From Actinomyces minihominis (GTDB lineage Bacteria > Actinomycetota > Actinomycetes > Actinomycetales > Actinomycetaceae): a stretch of 64,000 nt of DNA. The stretch is from the NCBI RefSeq assembly GCF_900187855.1, contig NZ_FYEG01000004.1:62001-126000 (forward strand), in the 5' to 3' direction. Both the position numbers and the translations under genes were made by a program. Positions within the stretch are counted from its first letter, which is position 1; every line of letters starts with the position of its first letter. Of this stretch, positions 1-8,403 are shown one piece after another. Below the pieces are notes generated by a model that did no database searches, was not told the origin of the DNA, and saw only the letters and a list, made by a program, of their open reading frames with translations.

Positions 1-125
1 GCCCCTCGCCGGGCAAAATAGTCAGCATCGTAAGAGAACTCAACCTCACCCTGAGGCCCTCGCATTAGCGAACCAGCCAGCCTCTCATCGAGCCACAGGT
101 CCAGTATGTCGGGGTGTCCGCTCAT
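1..125 (-). CDS. hipA: HipA-family toxin kinase, N-terminal fragment (runs off window)
   Basis: Only the first 41 codons are present; the rest lies beyond the window edge. The translation opens MSGHPDILDLWLDERLAG and continues with a ...GEVEFSYDADY... stretch, which matches the N-terminal beta-rich subdomain of HipA kinases (pattern LDGRLVGxL...GxLxFxYD). HipA proteins are Ser/Thr kinases that inactivate targets such as glutamyl-tRNA synthetase and are neutralised by HipB. The ATG overlaps the stop of the upstream helix-turn-helix gene (ATGA-type overlap), the usual hipBA arrangement. Kinase motifs cannot be checked here, so activity is unknown. Confidence 0.7.
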   Translation of the reverse strand, partial: MSGHPDILDLWLDERLAGSLMRGPQGEVEFSYDADYFARRG

Positions 126-373
126 GACAAACCTTCGAACAGCTCATCCAGCTTTGATGCACTCGGCATGGGCTCCAGATGCAGTTCGTAACCGAATGCC
201 GAGGCCACGCTTAGCACCGCCTCGAGAGAGGGCACGAGTCTGCTGGATTCGACCTCCTGCACCCACCTGCGACTCATTCCAGTTCGCACACTGAGCTCTT
301 CCTGCGTCATTCCTGCTCTAACCCTGTTTGAGCGCGTGAAGTCGGCAAATGCCTTCGGTGATCGAATAAACAC
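122..373 (-). CDS. hipB: HipB-like Xre-family antitoxin/repressor
   Basis: An 83-residue protein with an Xre/Cro helix-turn-helix over about residues 12-66 (MTQEELSVRTGMSRRWVQEVE, then a PSLEAVLSVASAFGYEL helix pair). The start is GTG, chosen because a GGAGG-like Shine-Dalgarno lies about 8 nt upstream; there is no in-frame ATG closer. HipB proteins bind their own promoter and the HipA partner. It overlaps the hipA start by 4 bases, so the two are probably translationally coupled. A free-standing Xre regulator is the alternative, but the HipA-like start downstream makes the TA pair the better reading. Confidence 0.75.
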   Translation of the reverse strand: MFIRSPKAFADFTRSNRVRAGMTQEELSVRTGMSRRWVQEVESSRLVPSLEAVLSVASAFGYELHLEPMPSASKLDELFEGLS

Positions 374-662
374 CCCAACCTCCCCCCTTCACTTTGCACA
401 CTATCCTACGCAACCGACACTAAGCACACTATACCGCGCATAGCAGATTGAGTACATGATGATGCGCTTTAGACGAAATAGAGGCGTTTCATCCTGGTTG
501 ACCTCGTTCAAGAGCAATAGTAGGCAGCTCGGCTGTTGTGTGGCCGAGTGATGAACCAGTCGAAGCCGAGCGAAGCCAACTGTCTAAGCTTGGCTCCTAA
601 GTAACCACTGCGGGCTCCGCCCTGGGACAGGGACAGGTCGGTCCGCACAAACAGGAGGAACC
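374..662. other. Divergent intergenic region between hipB and ilvD
   Basis: This 289-bp gap holds the hipB-side direct repeats at 390-433. On the ilvD side a weak promoter candidate is TTGACC (498-503), 17 bp, TAGGCA (521-526). A 6-bp hairpin AGCCAA/TTGGCT sits at 574-595. A strong Shine-Dalgarno AGGAGG (652-657) precedes ilvD. I looked for an Ile/Leu/Val-rich leader peptide and terminator like the one ahead of ilvB and saw none. Confidence 0.4.
390..433 (-). promoter_or_regulatory. Two direct repeats upstream of hipB, candidate operator/promoter
   Basis: Two 16-bp repeats, CACTTTGCACACTATC (390-405) and CACTAAGCACACTATA (418-433), match at 13 of 16 positions and start 28 bp apart. Read on the minus strand each contains an ATAGT box resembling a -10 element, just upstream of the hipB start. 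HipB proteins usually bind repeated operators over their own promoter, so autoregulation is a reasonable inference. Confidence 0.45.
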
Positions 663-2540
663 ATGCCGCGCGTACTTCGCTCTGCAACCTCGACCGGCGG
701 ACGCAATATGGCCGGGGCTCGCGCCCTGTGGCGCGCCACCGGAATGGGTGACGATGATTTCGGTAAGCCCATCATCGCGGTCGTCAACTCATTCACAGAG
801 TTTGTGCCCGGCCACGTTCACCTGCGCAACATGGGCAAACTTGTTTCAGAATCGATTGTTGAGGCCGGCGGCGTCGCCAAAGAGTTCAACACCATCGCTG
901 TTGACGACGGGATTGCCATGGGTCATGGCGGCATGCTTTACTCCCTTCCCTCGCGCGAACTGATTGCAGACTCGGTTGAGTACATGGTTCAGGCCCACTG
1001 CGCCGACGCCATGGTGTGTATTTCCAACTGTGACAAGATCACCCCCGGAATGCTGCTGGCCGCAATGCGCCTCAACATCCCGGTCGTCTTTGTCTCCGGA
1101 GGTCCCATGGAAGCCGGCAAAAACATCCCCGCCGATGCCATCATCGGTGAGTCGACCATGGGTCACGGCAACCTCATCACGGTCATGAACGCCACCGCTG
1201 ATGAGTCGATCAGTGACGAAGAACTGCTGCAGCTTGAGAAGCTGGCCTGCCCCACCTGCGGGTCCTGCTCCGGTATGTTCACCGCCAACTCGATGAACTG
1301 CCTTACCGAAGCCCTCGGCCTGTCCCTCCCCGGTAACGGCTCCACCCTGGCCACACACGTCGCCCGCAAGGCACTGTTTGAAGAGGCCGGGCACATCATC
1401 GTCGAGATGTGCCAGCGCTACTACAACGAGGATGATGAGTCCGTCCTCCCCCGCAACGTCGCCACCAAGGCGGCCTTTGAAAACGCCATGGCTCTGGACA
1501 TGGCCATGGGTGGTTCCACCAACACGGTTCTGCACATCCTGGCTGTGGCGCGTGAAGGCAACATCGACTTCGACCTCGCCGATATCGGCCGCATCGGGGC
1601 ACTGGTTCCCACGCTGTCGAAGGTGGCCCCGAACCACAACGACTACCACATGGAAGATGTTCACCGAGCCGGAGGGATTCCGGCCCTGCTCGGCGAACTC
1701 AACCGCGGCGGACTGCTCAACACAGACGTTCACACCATCCACTCCCCCGACCTGCGGTCATGGCTGGACGACTGGGATATTCGCGGTGGTAAAGCCACTG
1801 AAAAGGCCATCAACCTCTTCAAGGCAGCGCCCGGTAACAAGCGCACCACCGAGGCGTTTTCAACCGACAACCGCTGGGCCGAACTGGACACCGATGCCGC
1901 TTCAGGCTGCATCCGCGACATCCAGAACGCCTACGTCAAGTCAGGTGGCCTCACCGTCCTCTACGGCAACCTGGCCCCAGAGGGCGCCATCGTCAAGTCC
2001 GCCGGTATCGATCCGTCCCTGTTCCGCTTTGAAGGGTCAGCGCTGGTGGTCGAGTCACAGGACGAAGCGATCGAGAGGATCCTCGACGGAACCGTGAAAG
2101 AGGGCGACGTGGTCGTCATCCGTTACGAGGGGCCGTCCGGTGGTCCGGGGATGCAGGAGATGCTCTACCCGACCTCGTTCATCAAGGGACGTGGGCTCGG
2201 CACCAAGTGCGCACTTATCACCGACGGTCGTTTCTCTGGCGGCACCTCCGGAATCTCGGTCGGACACATCTCTCCCGAGGCCGCTGCAGGGGGCCTGATC
2301 GGCCTGGTTGAAACGGGCGACCGCATCCTCATTGATGTCAATGAGGCCAAACTGGAGTTGCTGGTAGAAGACAGCGAGCTCGAAAAGAGGCGTCTGCAAC
2401 AGGAACGACGCGAGCACCCCTGGACCCCCAAGGACCGCAAGCGCACCATCTCTCCAGCCCTCAAGCTCTACGGGATGACAGCACTGTCGGCTTCGCAGGG
2501 CGCTGCGCGTGATGTGTCGCTCGTTACCCGAGTCAACTAA
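663..2540 (+). CDS. ilvD: Dihydroxy-acid dehydratase
   Basis: Converts 2,3-dihydroxy-isovalerate and 2,3-dihydroxy-3-methylvalerate to the 2-keto acids that IlvE transaminates; shared step of Val, Ile and Leu synthesis. The 625-residue length is normal. Visible family motifs are [10 protein letters not shown] (Cys123), [11 protein letters not shown] (Cys196, 199, 202), the GGSTNTVLH loop and [19 protein letters not shown] near the C-terminus, so the Fe-S cluster ligands are intact. The ATG is preceded by AGGAGG at good spacing. It stands alone, about 9 kb from the ilvB-ilvN-ilvC-leuB-ilvE cluster on the other strand, so it is not under the ilvB attenuator. Confidence 0.97.
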   Translation: MPRVLRSATSTGGRNMAGARALWRATGMGDDDFGKPIIAVVNSFTEFVPGHVHLRNMGKLVSESIVEAGGVAKEFNTIAVDDGIAMGHGGMLYSLPSRELIADSVEYMVQAHCADAMVCISNCDKITPGMLLAAMRLNIPVVFVSGGPMEAGKNIPADAIIGESTMGHGNLITVMNATADESISDEELLQLEKLACPTCGSCSGMFTANSMNCLTEALGLSLPGNGSTLATHVARKALFEEAGHIIVEMCQRYYNEDDESVLPRNVATKAAFENAMALDMAMGGSTNTVLHILAVAREGNIDFDLADIGRIGALVPTLSKVAPNHNDYHMEDVHRAGGIPALLGELNRGGLLNTDVHTIHSPDLRSWLDDWDIRGGKATEKAINLFKAAPGNKRTTEAFSTDNRWAELDTDAASGCIRDIQNAYVKSGGLTVLYGNLAPEGAIVKSAGIDPSLFRFEGSALVVESQDEAIERILDGTVKEGDVVVIRYEGPSGGPGMQEMLYPTSFIKGRGLGTKCALITDGRFSGGTSGISVGHISPEAAAGGLIGLVETGDRILIDVNEAKLELLVEDSELEKRRLQQERREHPWTPKDRKRTISPALKLYGMTALSASQGAARDVSLVTRVN

Positions 2541-2565
2541 CGCGTTACCACCTCGGTTGGTAAAG

Positions 2566-2616
2566 TTCCTACGGAGGCAAAACACCCGTCTAACGCCTTT
2601 TCCATCACCGTAGGAA
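2566..2616 (+). promoter_or_regulatory. Inverted repeat covering the ribosome-binding site of the LCP gene
   Basis: A perfect 9-bp inverted repeat, TTCCTACGG (2566-2574) and CCGTAGGAA (2608-2616), encloses a 33-nt loop. The right arm contains most of the TAGGAAG Shine-Dalgarno that lies 7-8 nt before the ATG at 2624. If transcribed together the arms could pair and hide the ribosome-binding site. A smaller hairpin TTACCA/TGGTAA (2545-2563) precedes it. No T-tract, so it is not an obvious terminator. Confidence 0.4.
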
Positions 2617-2623
2617 GCTGTAC

Positions 2624-3661
2624 ATGAGCCACACGACCCCGCCGATTCGCACGCGCCGCCCAGCGCCCAGCACAAAGAACAAGCTCACGACCGGCGGAAA
2701 GATCGGTCTGACCGTCCTCGCCATCCTGGTGGTGGCGGCCGTCGCGGTTGCCGCAACCATTGGCTGGTTTATCACTCGGGTCTCGTCCTCGTACGAGAAG
2801 AACACCGAGGTGATCACAGAGGCGTTCCCCGATGAGGAAACGAGACCTGCGGAACGAACCGACAAGGCACAGACCATTCTGCTGCTCGGCTCAGACCGCC
2901 GCGGCGAGATTGATGAGTCGACGCTGGATGGGCCGCAGGACAGCCGCTCTGACACCATCATGCTGATGCACATCCCGGCTGACCGTGAGGGCATCTACTT
3001 CACCTCGATCATGCGTGACTCCTGGGTCGACATCCCCGGCTTCGGTGAGGCAAAGATCAACGCTGCCATGGCCTACGGGGGAATTCCACTGACAGTCCAG
3101 GTGGTTGAGGGACTGATCGGAACCCGCATCGACAACGTGGTGACGATTGACTTCACCGGCTTCGAGGGGCTGACCAACGCCCTCGGTGGCGTAACGCTCA
3201 ACAACACGGTGGCGTTTGAGTCAAACGGCCACAACTTCCCCCTTGGTGAGATCACGCTGAACGGTGAGGAAGCCCTGAGTTTCGTTCGGGCCCGTAAACC
3301 CTTCGTTGACGGTGACTACCAGCGTGTCCGCAACCAGCAGGCCTACATGAAGGGTGTGGTCAGGCAACTTATTTCCGCGGATACCCTAACCAACCCGGCC
3401 CGTGTGATTGACGTGGTTGACGCCATTTCCCCCTACCTGGCGGTGACCGAGGGTATGACCCCCGACTACATCGTGCAGACCGCCGCGAGCCTGCGTAACC
3501 TGCGCCCCGGCGACCTTTACTTCATGACGGCCCCGACGATCGGTGTGGGAACCTCCGCGGACGGTCAGTCGATTATTCTGCTGGATCCTGAGGGAATGGC
3601 ACAGCTCCGCACCGCATTCGAGGGCGACACTCTCGCGGAGTACTACGCCGCCAACTCCTGA
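2624..3661 (+). CDS. LytR-CpsA-Psr (LCP) family cell-wall glycopolymer ligase
   Basis: LCP enzymes transfer polyprenyl-phosphate-linked glycopolymers (teichoic acid-like polymers, capsules, arabinogalactan in relatives) to peptidoglycan outside the membrane. The 345-residue protein has a short cytoplasmic Lys/Arg-rich N-terminus, one membrane segment at about 27-50, then the LCP domain. Family motifs are TILLLGSDRR (Asp91, Arg92), FTSIMRDSWV (Arg131, Asp132), DNVVTIDFTGFEGL and ALSFVRARK followed by GDYQRVRNQQ; the conserved Arg/Asp residues that hold the lipid pyrophosphate are present. It follows ilvD after 83 bp containing an inverted repeat over its ribosome-binding site. The substrate polymer cannot be told from sequence; nearby rhamnose genes at 34-36 kb are too distant to link. 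Confidence 0.9.
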   Translation: MSHTTPPIRTRRPAPSTKNKLTTGGKIGLTVLAILVVAAVAVAATIGWFITRVSSSYEKNTEVITEAFPDEETRPAERTDKAQTILLLGSDRRGEIDESTLDGPQDSRSDTIMLMHIPADREGIYFTSIMRDSWVDIPGFGEAKINAAMAYGGIPLTVQVVEGLIGTRIDNVVTIDFTGFEGLTNALGGVTLNNTVAFESNGHNFPLGEITLNGEEALSFVRARKPFVDGDYQRVRNQQAYMKGVVRQLISADTLTNPARVIDVVDAISPYLAVTEGMTPDYIVQTAASLRNLRPGDLYFMTAPTIGVGTSADGQSIILLDPEGMAQLRTAFEGDTLAEYYAANS

Positions 3662-3727
3662 TCATCGAGGACCAACCGCGTCTAAACTGGCTGTCTAGTC
3701 TTCTGCCGATACGAGCGATAGGGAACC

Positions 3728-4921
3728 GTGGATAGGATTACCGGCGTCACCAAGAACCATGACTGGGGCTCTTCAACCTTGATTCCTGAGTTCCTGGGGA
3801 CTACCGGCAGCGGAGAACCGTGGGCTGAACAGTGGTTTGGCGCCCATGAGCTGGGACCCGCTCAACTTGAGTCGGGTTCCAACCTGCGTGATCAGATCGA
3901 GTGTGCTCCTGCCGTCATGCTTGGCCCTTCTACCCAGCTGATGTTCGGGGATCAACTGCCCTACCTGGTGAAGCTGATTGCTCCGACCCTGGCGCTTTCC
4001 CTTCAGGTTCATCCGGGCCGTAACCTGGCTGCTCAGGGTTTTGCTCACGAAGACGCCAGTGGGGTTCCGGTTGACTCCCCGCAGCGCATCTTCAAGGACA
4101 CCACCCACAAGCCTGAGATGCTCTACGCCCTCACCGAGTTTGAGGCGCTCGTTGGTTTCGCCGTGCGCCGTCGTGCGCGGGAGCGCCTGGAAGGTCTGAA
4201 CTCAACCCTTGCCTCCCGCCTAGCGCGTCGTCTTCGCCTGGCAACAGGACGTGGCATCAAGCCCGTGATCTCGTGGATCCTTGACCCTGAAGAGGGACCG
4301 CGTCCCGAAGAGGTGGCTGAGTTTGCCCGTGCCTGCGGGGCACGCCTTGCAAGTGGTGAGTCACCAGAACCTGAGATCGATAGCATCGTGGTCCGGTTGC
4401 AGGAGCAGTTCCCCGGGGAGTCCGGAATAATCATGTGCTCTCTGATGAACTACGTGTCTCTGGCTCCCGGCTCCGCCCTCTTCGTCCCGACCGGAATCGT
4501 CCATTCCTATCAGAGTGGCCTTGGGCTTGAGGTGATGGCGAACTCAGACAACGTCATCCGGGCTGGACTGACTTCGAAGAGGATTGATCCCGAGCTGTTC
4601 CTCGACACCGCCACGTTTGATGGACTACCTCCGACCCTGATTGCTCCGGAACACCCACTTCCCGGAATCAACCGCTTCCGCTCCCCCGTTGAGGATTTTG
4701 AGCTCAGCGTCGCCGCCTCCCCCGTTCCCAACACTTCCGAGCCGATCCGTATGCCCGGTACCGGTCCCCGTGTCCTGGTCGGACTTGAGGGTCGCATTCA
4801 GGTGCAGACCCTGCAGGGTGATACGGAACTGAGACAGGGGCAAGCCCTTTTCGTCCCCGATTGTGACGGCCCGATTCTTGTCACCGGCCAAGGACGAGTG
4901 GCCGAGGTTTCGGTTCCGTAG
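3728..4921 (+). CDS. manA: Mannose-6-phosphate isomerase, class I
   Basis: Zn-dependent cytosolic enzyme interconverting mannose-6-phosphate and fructose-6-phosphate, feeding GDP-mannose synthesis or mannose use. The 397-residue length is typical. Metal-site motifs are present: LSLQVHPGR (Gln and His ligands), HKPEMLYAL (Glu ligand) and PTGIVHSYQSGLGLEVMANSDNVIRAGLTSK (His ligand plus the class I signature). The start is GTG, with GATAGGG just upstream as a modest ribosome-binding site. A TAAACT box at 3683-3688 could be its own -10. It is convergent with the DUF218 gene that follows. Confidence 0.93.
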   Translation: MDRITGVTKNHDWGSSTLIPEFLGTTGSGEPWAEQWFGAHELGPAQLESGSNLRDQIECAPAVMLGPSTQLMFGDQLPYLVKLIAPTLALSLQVHPGRNLAAQGFAHEDASGVPVDSPQRIFKDTTHKPEMLYALTEFEALVGFAVRRRARERLEGLNSTLASRLARRLRLATGRGIKPVISWILDPEEGPRPEEVAEFARACGARLASGESPEPEIDSIVVRLQEQFPGESGIIMCSLMNYVSLAPGSALFVPTGIVHSYQSGLGLEVMANSDNVIRAGLTSKRIDPELFLDTATFDGLPPTLIAPEHPLPGINRFRSPVEDFELSVAASPVPNTSEPIRMPGTGPRVLVGLEGRIQVQTLQGDTELRQGQALFVPDCDGPILVTGQGRVAEVSVP

Positions 4922-4951
4922 CTTCGCTGCAATTTGGTTCCGAGGTCGCAC

Positions 4952-4973
4952 GGGTCCGGCGTTCCTAGGACCC
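4952..4973. terminator. Possible hairpin between convergent manA and DUF218 genes
   Basis: GGGTCC (4952-4957) and GGACCC (4968-4973) can form a 6-bp stem with a 10-nt loop. There is no T-tract on either strand and the right arm overlaps the end of the DUF218 gene, so this is only a weak terminator candidate. Confidence 0.25.
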
Positions 4974-5654
4974 ACACACTCCGAATGTAGCGACCTTAAT
5001 GGTGGCACCGACCTCGTAGGCAGAGCGCCACAAGTTTCGGTACCAGGGACCGGGGCGGTCACTGCTGGCCCCCGATACCTCTAGGTTTGTGCAGGTCTCA
5101 AAGATGCGTAGCGAGCGGTTGAGGTGAGAGGGCTCTGTCACCACGACCACCGTTTCCCAGCCGTTAGCTTGAGCCAGCTGGTTGAGGGCGATCGCTTCAC
5201 CCTCGGTCGTCATGGGGTCGGGCGTGAAGCACCAGGTGAAGTAGCTGCCCTGCTGGGTCGCATACTCTGCACCGCACTGCTCGACCCAGGCGCCACTCGA
5301 GGTTGCGCCGGTCGGAATTGTCTCGACACCGTCGACCTCACTGGGACTGAGAACTGGCAACCGGCCCTCTTCGATGCGGGACTCCATTCGATCTGAAATC
5401 GAGATCACCAGGTTGTCTGATACCCCGGCCTCGGCCAGCTGGCGCCCCTCCGCCAGGCGATCCTTGCCGTAGGCGAGGACGATGACGGCGTCGGCACTGT
5501 CGGCCTGCTTCAGCGGGGGATTCCAGATCCACCACAGGGTGATTCCCAACATCACCACCATGACCGCTACCAGCAGAGTGAGTACACCGATGAGGATGCC
5601 AAGGAGCCTTCGGCTGCGTCGCGGCGACTTCTCAGGTACTTCTTCCACCACCAC
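4965..5654 (-). CDS. DUF218 / YdcF-ElyC-SanA-like membrane protein
   Basis: A 229-residue protein with a Lys/Arg-rich N-terminus, one membrane segment at about residues 17-43 and an extracytoplasmic DUF218 domain. Domain features are DAVIVLAYGKDRLAEG, NLVISISD and the TTEGEAIALNQLAQANGWETVVVVTEPSHLNRS block. Relatives (ElyC, SanA) affect envelope integrity and undecaprenyl-phosphate use, but the biochemical activity of the family is poorly defined. The start is uncertain: the frame opens with consecutive GTG codons and no good Shine-Dalgarno. It begins 23 bp after the NirK-like gene on the same strand and may be the last gene of that transcript. Confidence 0.75.
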   Translation of the reverse strand: MVVEEVPEKSPRRSRRLLGILIGVLTLLVAVMVVMLGITLWWIWNPPLKQADSADAVIVLAYGKDRLAEGRQLAEAGVSDNLVISISDRMESRIEEGRLPVLSPSEVDGVETIPTGATSSGAWVEQCGAEYATQQGSYFTWCFTPDPMTTEGEAIALNQLAQANGWETVVVVTEPSHLNRSLRIFETCTNLEVSGASSDRPGPWYRNLWRSAYEVGATIKVATFGVCGS

Positions 5655-5677
5655 AGGCTATCGCGGTCTCACCCGCC

Positions 5678-7093
5678 CTAGTCAGTGACCTTGAAAATGC
5701 CGTGTGCGCCACGTTCGGCCAGGGACATGATGTGGTTGACGAAAGTGTAGGTACCGGCCTCAACCGGAACGAACTCCACGAAGCCGCCCTGGGCTGCCAA
5801 AAGGGGTAAGACCTGGGCTCCGGTGGAACCCTTGGTGATGCCGTCGGTGGACTGATCGTGGTAGACCGAATAGCCGCCCTCGGACCACACCGTGTCGAAC
5901 TGGGTACCGACAATGTGGAAGGACAGCGCAGAGTTCGGACCCACGTCCAGCACCCACACCCGCACCCGGTCGTTGACGCGGGCCGTCAGAGGATGGGCAT
6001 CGTACTGGAAGGGACGTCCGTTGAACGCCGTCAGTTCGGGGACGAGGTCGCCATCCGCAAAGTTCTCGTCCAGGTAAATATCAGACTGGATGAGGACGTA
6101 CTGCTCATCCACAGGCTCCAACCCATCGGGCTCGATAATGACAGCACCGAACATGCCCTGCTGGATATGGGTCGCCATCGGCATCGTCGAGCAGTGGTAC
6201 ATCCAGATACCGGAGCGTGGAGCAGTGAACTCGTAAACCAGGGACTCTCCCGGCTCGATGGTTCGCATGACTTCATCGGGAGCAACTATTCCGGCGTGGA
6301 AGTCGATGGAGTGTCCCATCGTCCCCTTGTTCACCAGCGTGATCTTGAAGGTGTCCCCAACGCGCCCGTGCAGGGTGGGTCCCGGGGCGCTCCCGTTGTA
6401 GGTCCACACCGCCCTCACCACGCCGGCGGCCAGGTCTTGCTCGTCCTCGGTGACCTCAAATGTGTACTCGTGGTGGGACTCTTCGCCCAGCTCCGGCAGA
6501 CGTGCCGGGTAGGGATCGATGGTAGCGGCCTGGGCGATGAGCTGGTCCATGGTGGGGACAGCGGTATCCGACGAAGTCGAACTCATGTTCATGCTGTGAC
6601 CCGGCATAGCGTGGTCGGTTCCGTCCCCGGCCTGAGCATCAGTCGAACCGCCGATTGCGACAACCTCGAGAACCATCCCCATCTGGCGGTGGCCCGGAAG
6701 GGTGCACCAGCCCTCCATGTCAGAGGTGATGACGCCCACCTCAACGGTTGCCGAAGCCCCCGGGGCGATTGGCTCGATGAGGGCGCCGTTCGTAAACATC
6801 AGGTCGTGTCGCTGGTCCCCGGTGTTCGTCAGGGTGACGACCAGGGTGTTGCCAAGCGGAACTTCGATGACACCGGGCACGAAGGACATTCCTTCGACCG
6901 TCACCTCGACCTCGGTGACCTCTCCCGTCGGGGTCACCGCAGCCGGCTGGGTGGTCCCCTGGGTCCCGGTATCGGTCACGCCGGAGTCAGCGAGGGAGGG
7001 AAACACCATCAGGGCCGCCAGAGCCAGGGTCAGGACCACCACCACGGCAGCCACGGCTGAGGAGGCGCGCCGGTTAGTTTCTGCAATGGTCAT
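5678..7093 (-). CDS. NirK-like multicopper oxidase with extra N-terminal cupredoxin domain
   Basis: A 471-residue exported copper protein. A hydrophobic segment at 12-32 is a signal/anchor. Domain 1 (about 58-147) is a blue-copper cupredoxin with ligands His96, Cys130, His135, Met140 (GWCTLPGH...GM). Domains 2-3 match copper nitrite reductase: GHSIDFHA (His261, Asp264, His266), MYHCSTMP...H...M (His300, Cys301, His309, Met314) and FVNHIMS (His454). Type 1 ligands and the three type 2 histidines are thus present, but where NirK has its catalytic His in GGHGDYVW this protein reads GTQFDTVW (Gln398). Start ATG at 7093 has AGGAG upstream; the open frame continues upstream into the preceding gene but only as out-of-frame overlap. 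Nitrite reduction is possible, another copper oxidase activity is the alternative. Confidence 0.85.
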   Translation of the reverse strand: MTIAETNRRASSAVAAVVVVLTLALAALMVFPSLADSGVTDTGTQGTTQPAAVTPTGEVTEVEVTVEGMSFVPGVIEVPLGNTLVVTLTNTGDQRHDLMFTNGALIEPIAPGASATVEVGVITSDMEGWCTLPGHRQMGMVLEVVAIGGSTDAQAGDGTDHAMPGHSMNMSSTSSDTAVPTMDQLIAQAATIDPYPARLPELGEESHHEYTFEVTEDEQDLAAGVVRAVWTYNGSAPGPTLHGRVGDTFKITLVNKGTMGHSIDFHAGIVAPDEVMRTIEPGESLVYEFTAPRSGIWMYHCSTMPMATHIQQGMFGAVIIEPDGLEPVDEQYVLIQSDIYLDENFADGDLVPELTAFNGRPFQYDAHPLTARVNDRVRVWVLDVGPNSALSFHIVGTQFDTVWSEGGYSVYHDQSTDGITKGSTGAQVLPLLAAQGGFVEFVPVEAGTYTFVNHIMSLAERGAHGIFKVTD

Positions 7094-7095
7094 GG

Positions 7096-8403
7096 TCAGG
7101 AGTCTCCTAGTTTGAGTTGTTTGGTACCCGGGGGCGCCTGGACCCCGATGAACTGGTCCGAGTTGGCCGCGGCAGCACGCTTGGCCCCTGCCTGTTTGAT
7201 GCCCACCATGGTGAACATGATGAGGTCGAGGAGGAACGACGCGGCCGTGAGCAGCCAGAAGATCGGGGCGGCAACCCCTGCCAGCAGTGCCAGCGCCAGG
7301 GCGGCGTTGCGCAGGACCAGGCGGAAGGGGCCCAGCTGCTCGAGGACGGCGATGCCGACCCTTGCCGCGGCTGGTCCGCCACCGATGATCACCGGCATCA
7401 GATAGGTGAGGGCACCGACCAGAATCTGTAGGACTCCCCCGACTCCGATCATCACGATGAGTGTGGGGGCATAGGCGCGGAAGTCCACCGGAGTCTGTGA
7501 GAGAAACGGGGTTACGGTGAGGACGAGCAGACCTGAGACGGCCCACGCACCACCGGCAAGCACCGACCATGTGGCGTAACCAGCCGGTGCCTTACGCAGG
7601 GCTTCTGAGAGCAGAGGGGCACCGATCCCCCAGGTGATGCCCGCCGTGAAAATACCGACTCCGAGTGCAACCAGGGGCATGAGGCCGAAGGTGGCGGAGG
7701 CAATGGCAATCACTAGACCGAGCAGGAGCAGCGGCAGGACGCGGGTGGAGCGGGCTACGGCGCCCTCGGCAATCCGTGTCCGCAGCATCGTCGGCCACAG
7801 CGTCACCAGAGTCCCAACAATGGTCAGCCCGAGCCACCCGAGGGTGTTGGTCAGGGAGTGCGCCAGGGTCAGTGCCTCCCGATTCTCCACCACCCAGGTT
7901 GGGGCCTCGATCTGGAACATGGCCGAGGCAATGAAGCCACCGTAGATGACCCCGATGACCAGGAAGGCGGAGGCCGCCAGGTAGTAGCGGATGACGACGG
8001 CGAAGCGGGAACCGAGCTTCGCCCTCGTCGCCATTAGCAGGGCGAGGCCGTGCCAGGTAATGACCAATCCGATGGCTGCAGCCCCGATGATGGTGACCAC
8101 CAGGTTCGCCAGCAGCATGCCGACCAGCAGAACTACCAGGAAGGCATTGAAAAAGATCTGTCGGGCGTAGTGGTGGGTCGTAGAGCGTGGGTCATCGCTG
8201 CTGAGGCGCAGGAGTGAACGGGAGAAATACCAGGACCACTGCAGGATCGCGTTGCTGAGGACGCCCAGGGTGAGAATGTGAATCGAGAGCCACCAGGACT
8301 GAGGAATCACCACCCGCGCCGCAATCGTCACGAAGAAGAGAATGAGGGCGAGGACCATCCAGGCGGTCGTCAGGCGGTCCCCCCGGTTGCGCTTCTTAGC
8401 CAT
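7096..8403 (-). CDS. Polytopic membrane protein with conserved histidines, partner of the copper oxidase
   Basis: A 435-residue protein with about 11-12 predicted membrane helices covering nearly its whole length and a short hydrophilic C-terminus. Histidines lie within helices in motifs such as LSIHILTLGVLSNAI, ITWHGLAL and LAHSLTNTLGW, and a YLMPVIIGGGP motif occurs late in the protein. In-helix His residues with LTLG context recall NnrS and heme-copper oxidase subunits, so heme or metal binding is an inference. Related actinobacterial proteins often carry an uninformative carotene monooxygenase label that I do not adopt. The start overlaps the upstream gene by 8 bp and the NirK-like start follows 2 bp after its stop, so the three are surely co-transcribed. 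Confidence 0.7.
   Translation of the reverse strand: MAKKRNRGDRLTTAWMVLALILFFVTIAARVVIPQSWWLSIHILTLGVLSNAILQWSWYFSRSLLRLSSDDPRSTTHHYARQIFFNAFLVVLLVGMLLANLVVTIIGAAAIGLVITWHGLALLMATRAKLGSRFAVVIRYYLAASAFLVIGVIYGGFIASAMFQIEAPTWVVENREALTLAHSLTNTLGWLGLTIVGTLVTLWPTMLRTRIAEGAVARSTRVLPLLLLGLVIAIASATFGLMPLVALGVGIFTAGITWGIGAPLLSEALRKAPAGYATWSVLAGGAWAVSGLLVLTVTPFLSQTPVDFRAYAPTLIVMIGVGGVLQILVGALTYLMPVIIGGGPAAARVGIAVLEQLGPFRLVLRNAALALALLAGVAAPIFWLLTAASFLLDLIMFTMVGIKQAGAKRAAAANSDQFIGVQAPPGTKQLKLGDS

Noticed and set aside
846-1742. 298-residue antisense frame within ilvD
   Set aside because: ilvD has every family motif in the opposite frame; the antisense product is a Val/Gly/His-rich shadow.
5858-7060. 400-residue open frame on the plus strand opposite the NirK-like gene
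   Set aside because: Antisense to a gene with clear copper-ligand motifs, and its own translation is His/Gly/Arg-rich without any domain; a GC-driven shadow.
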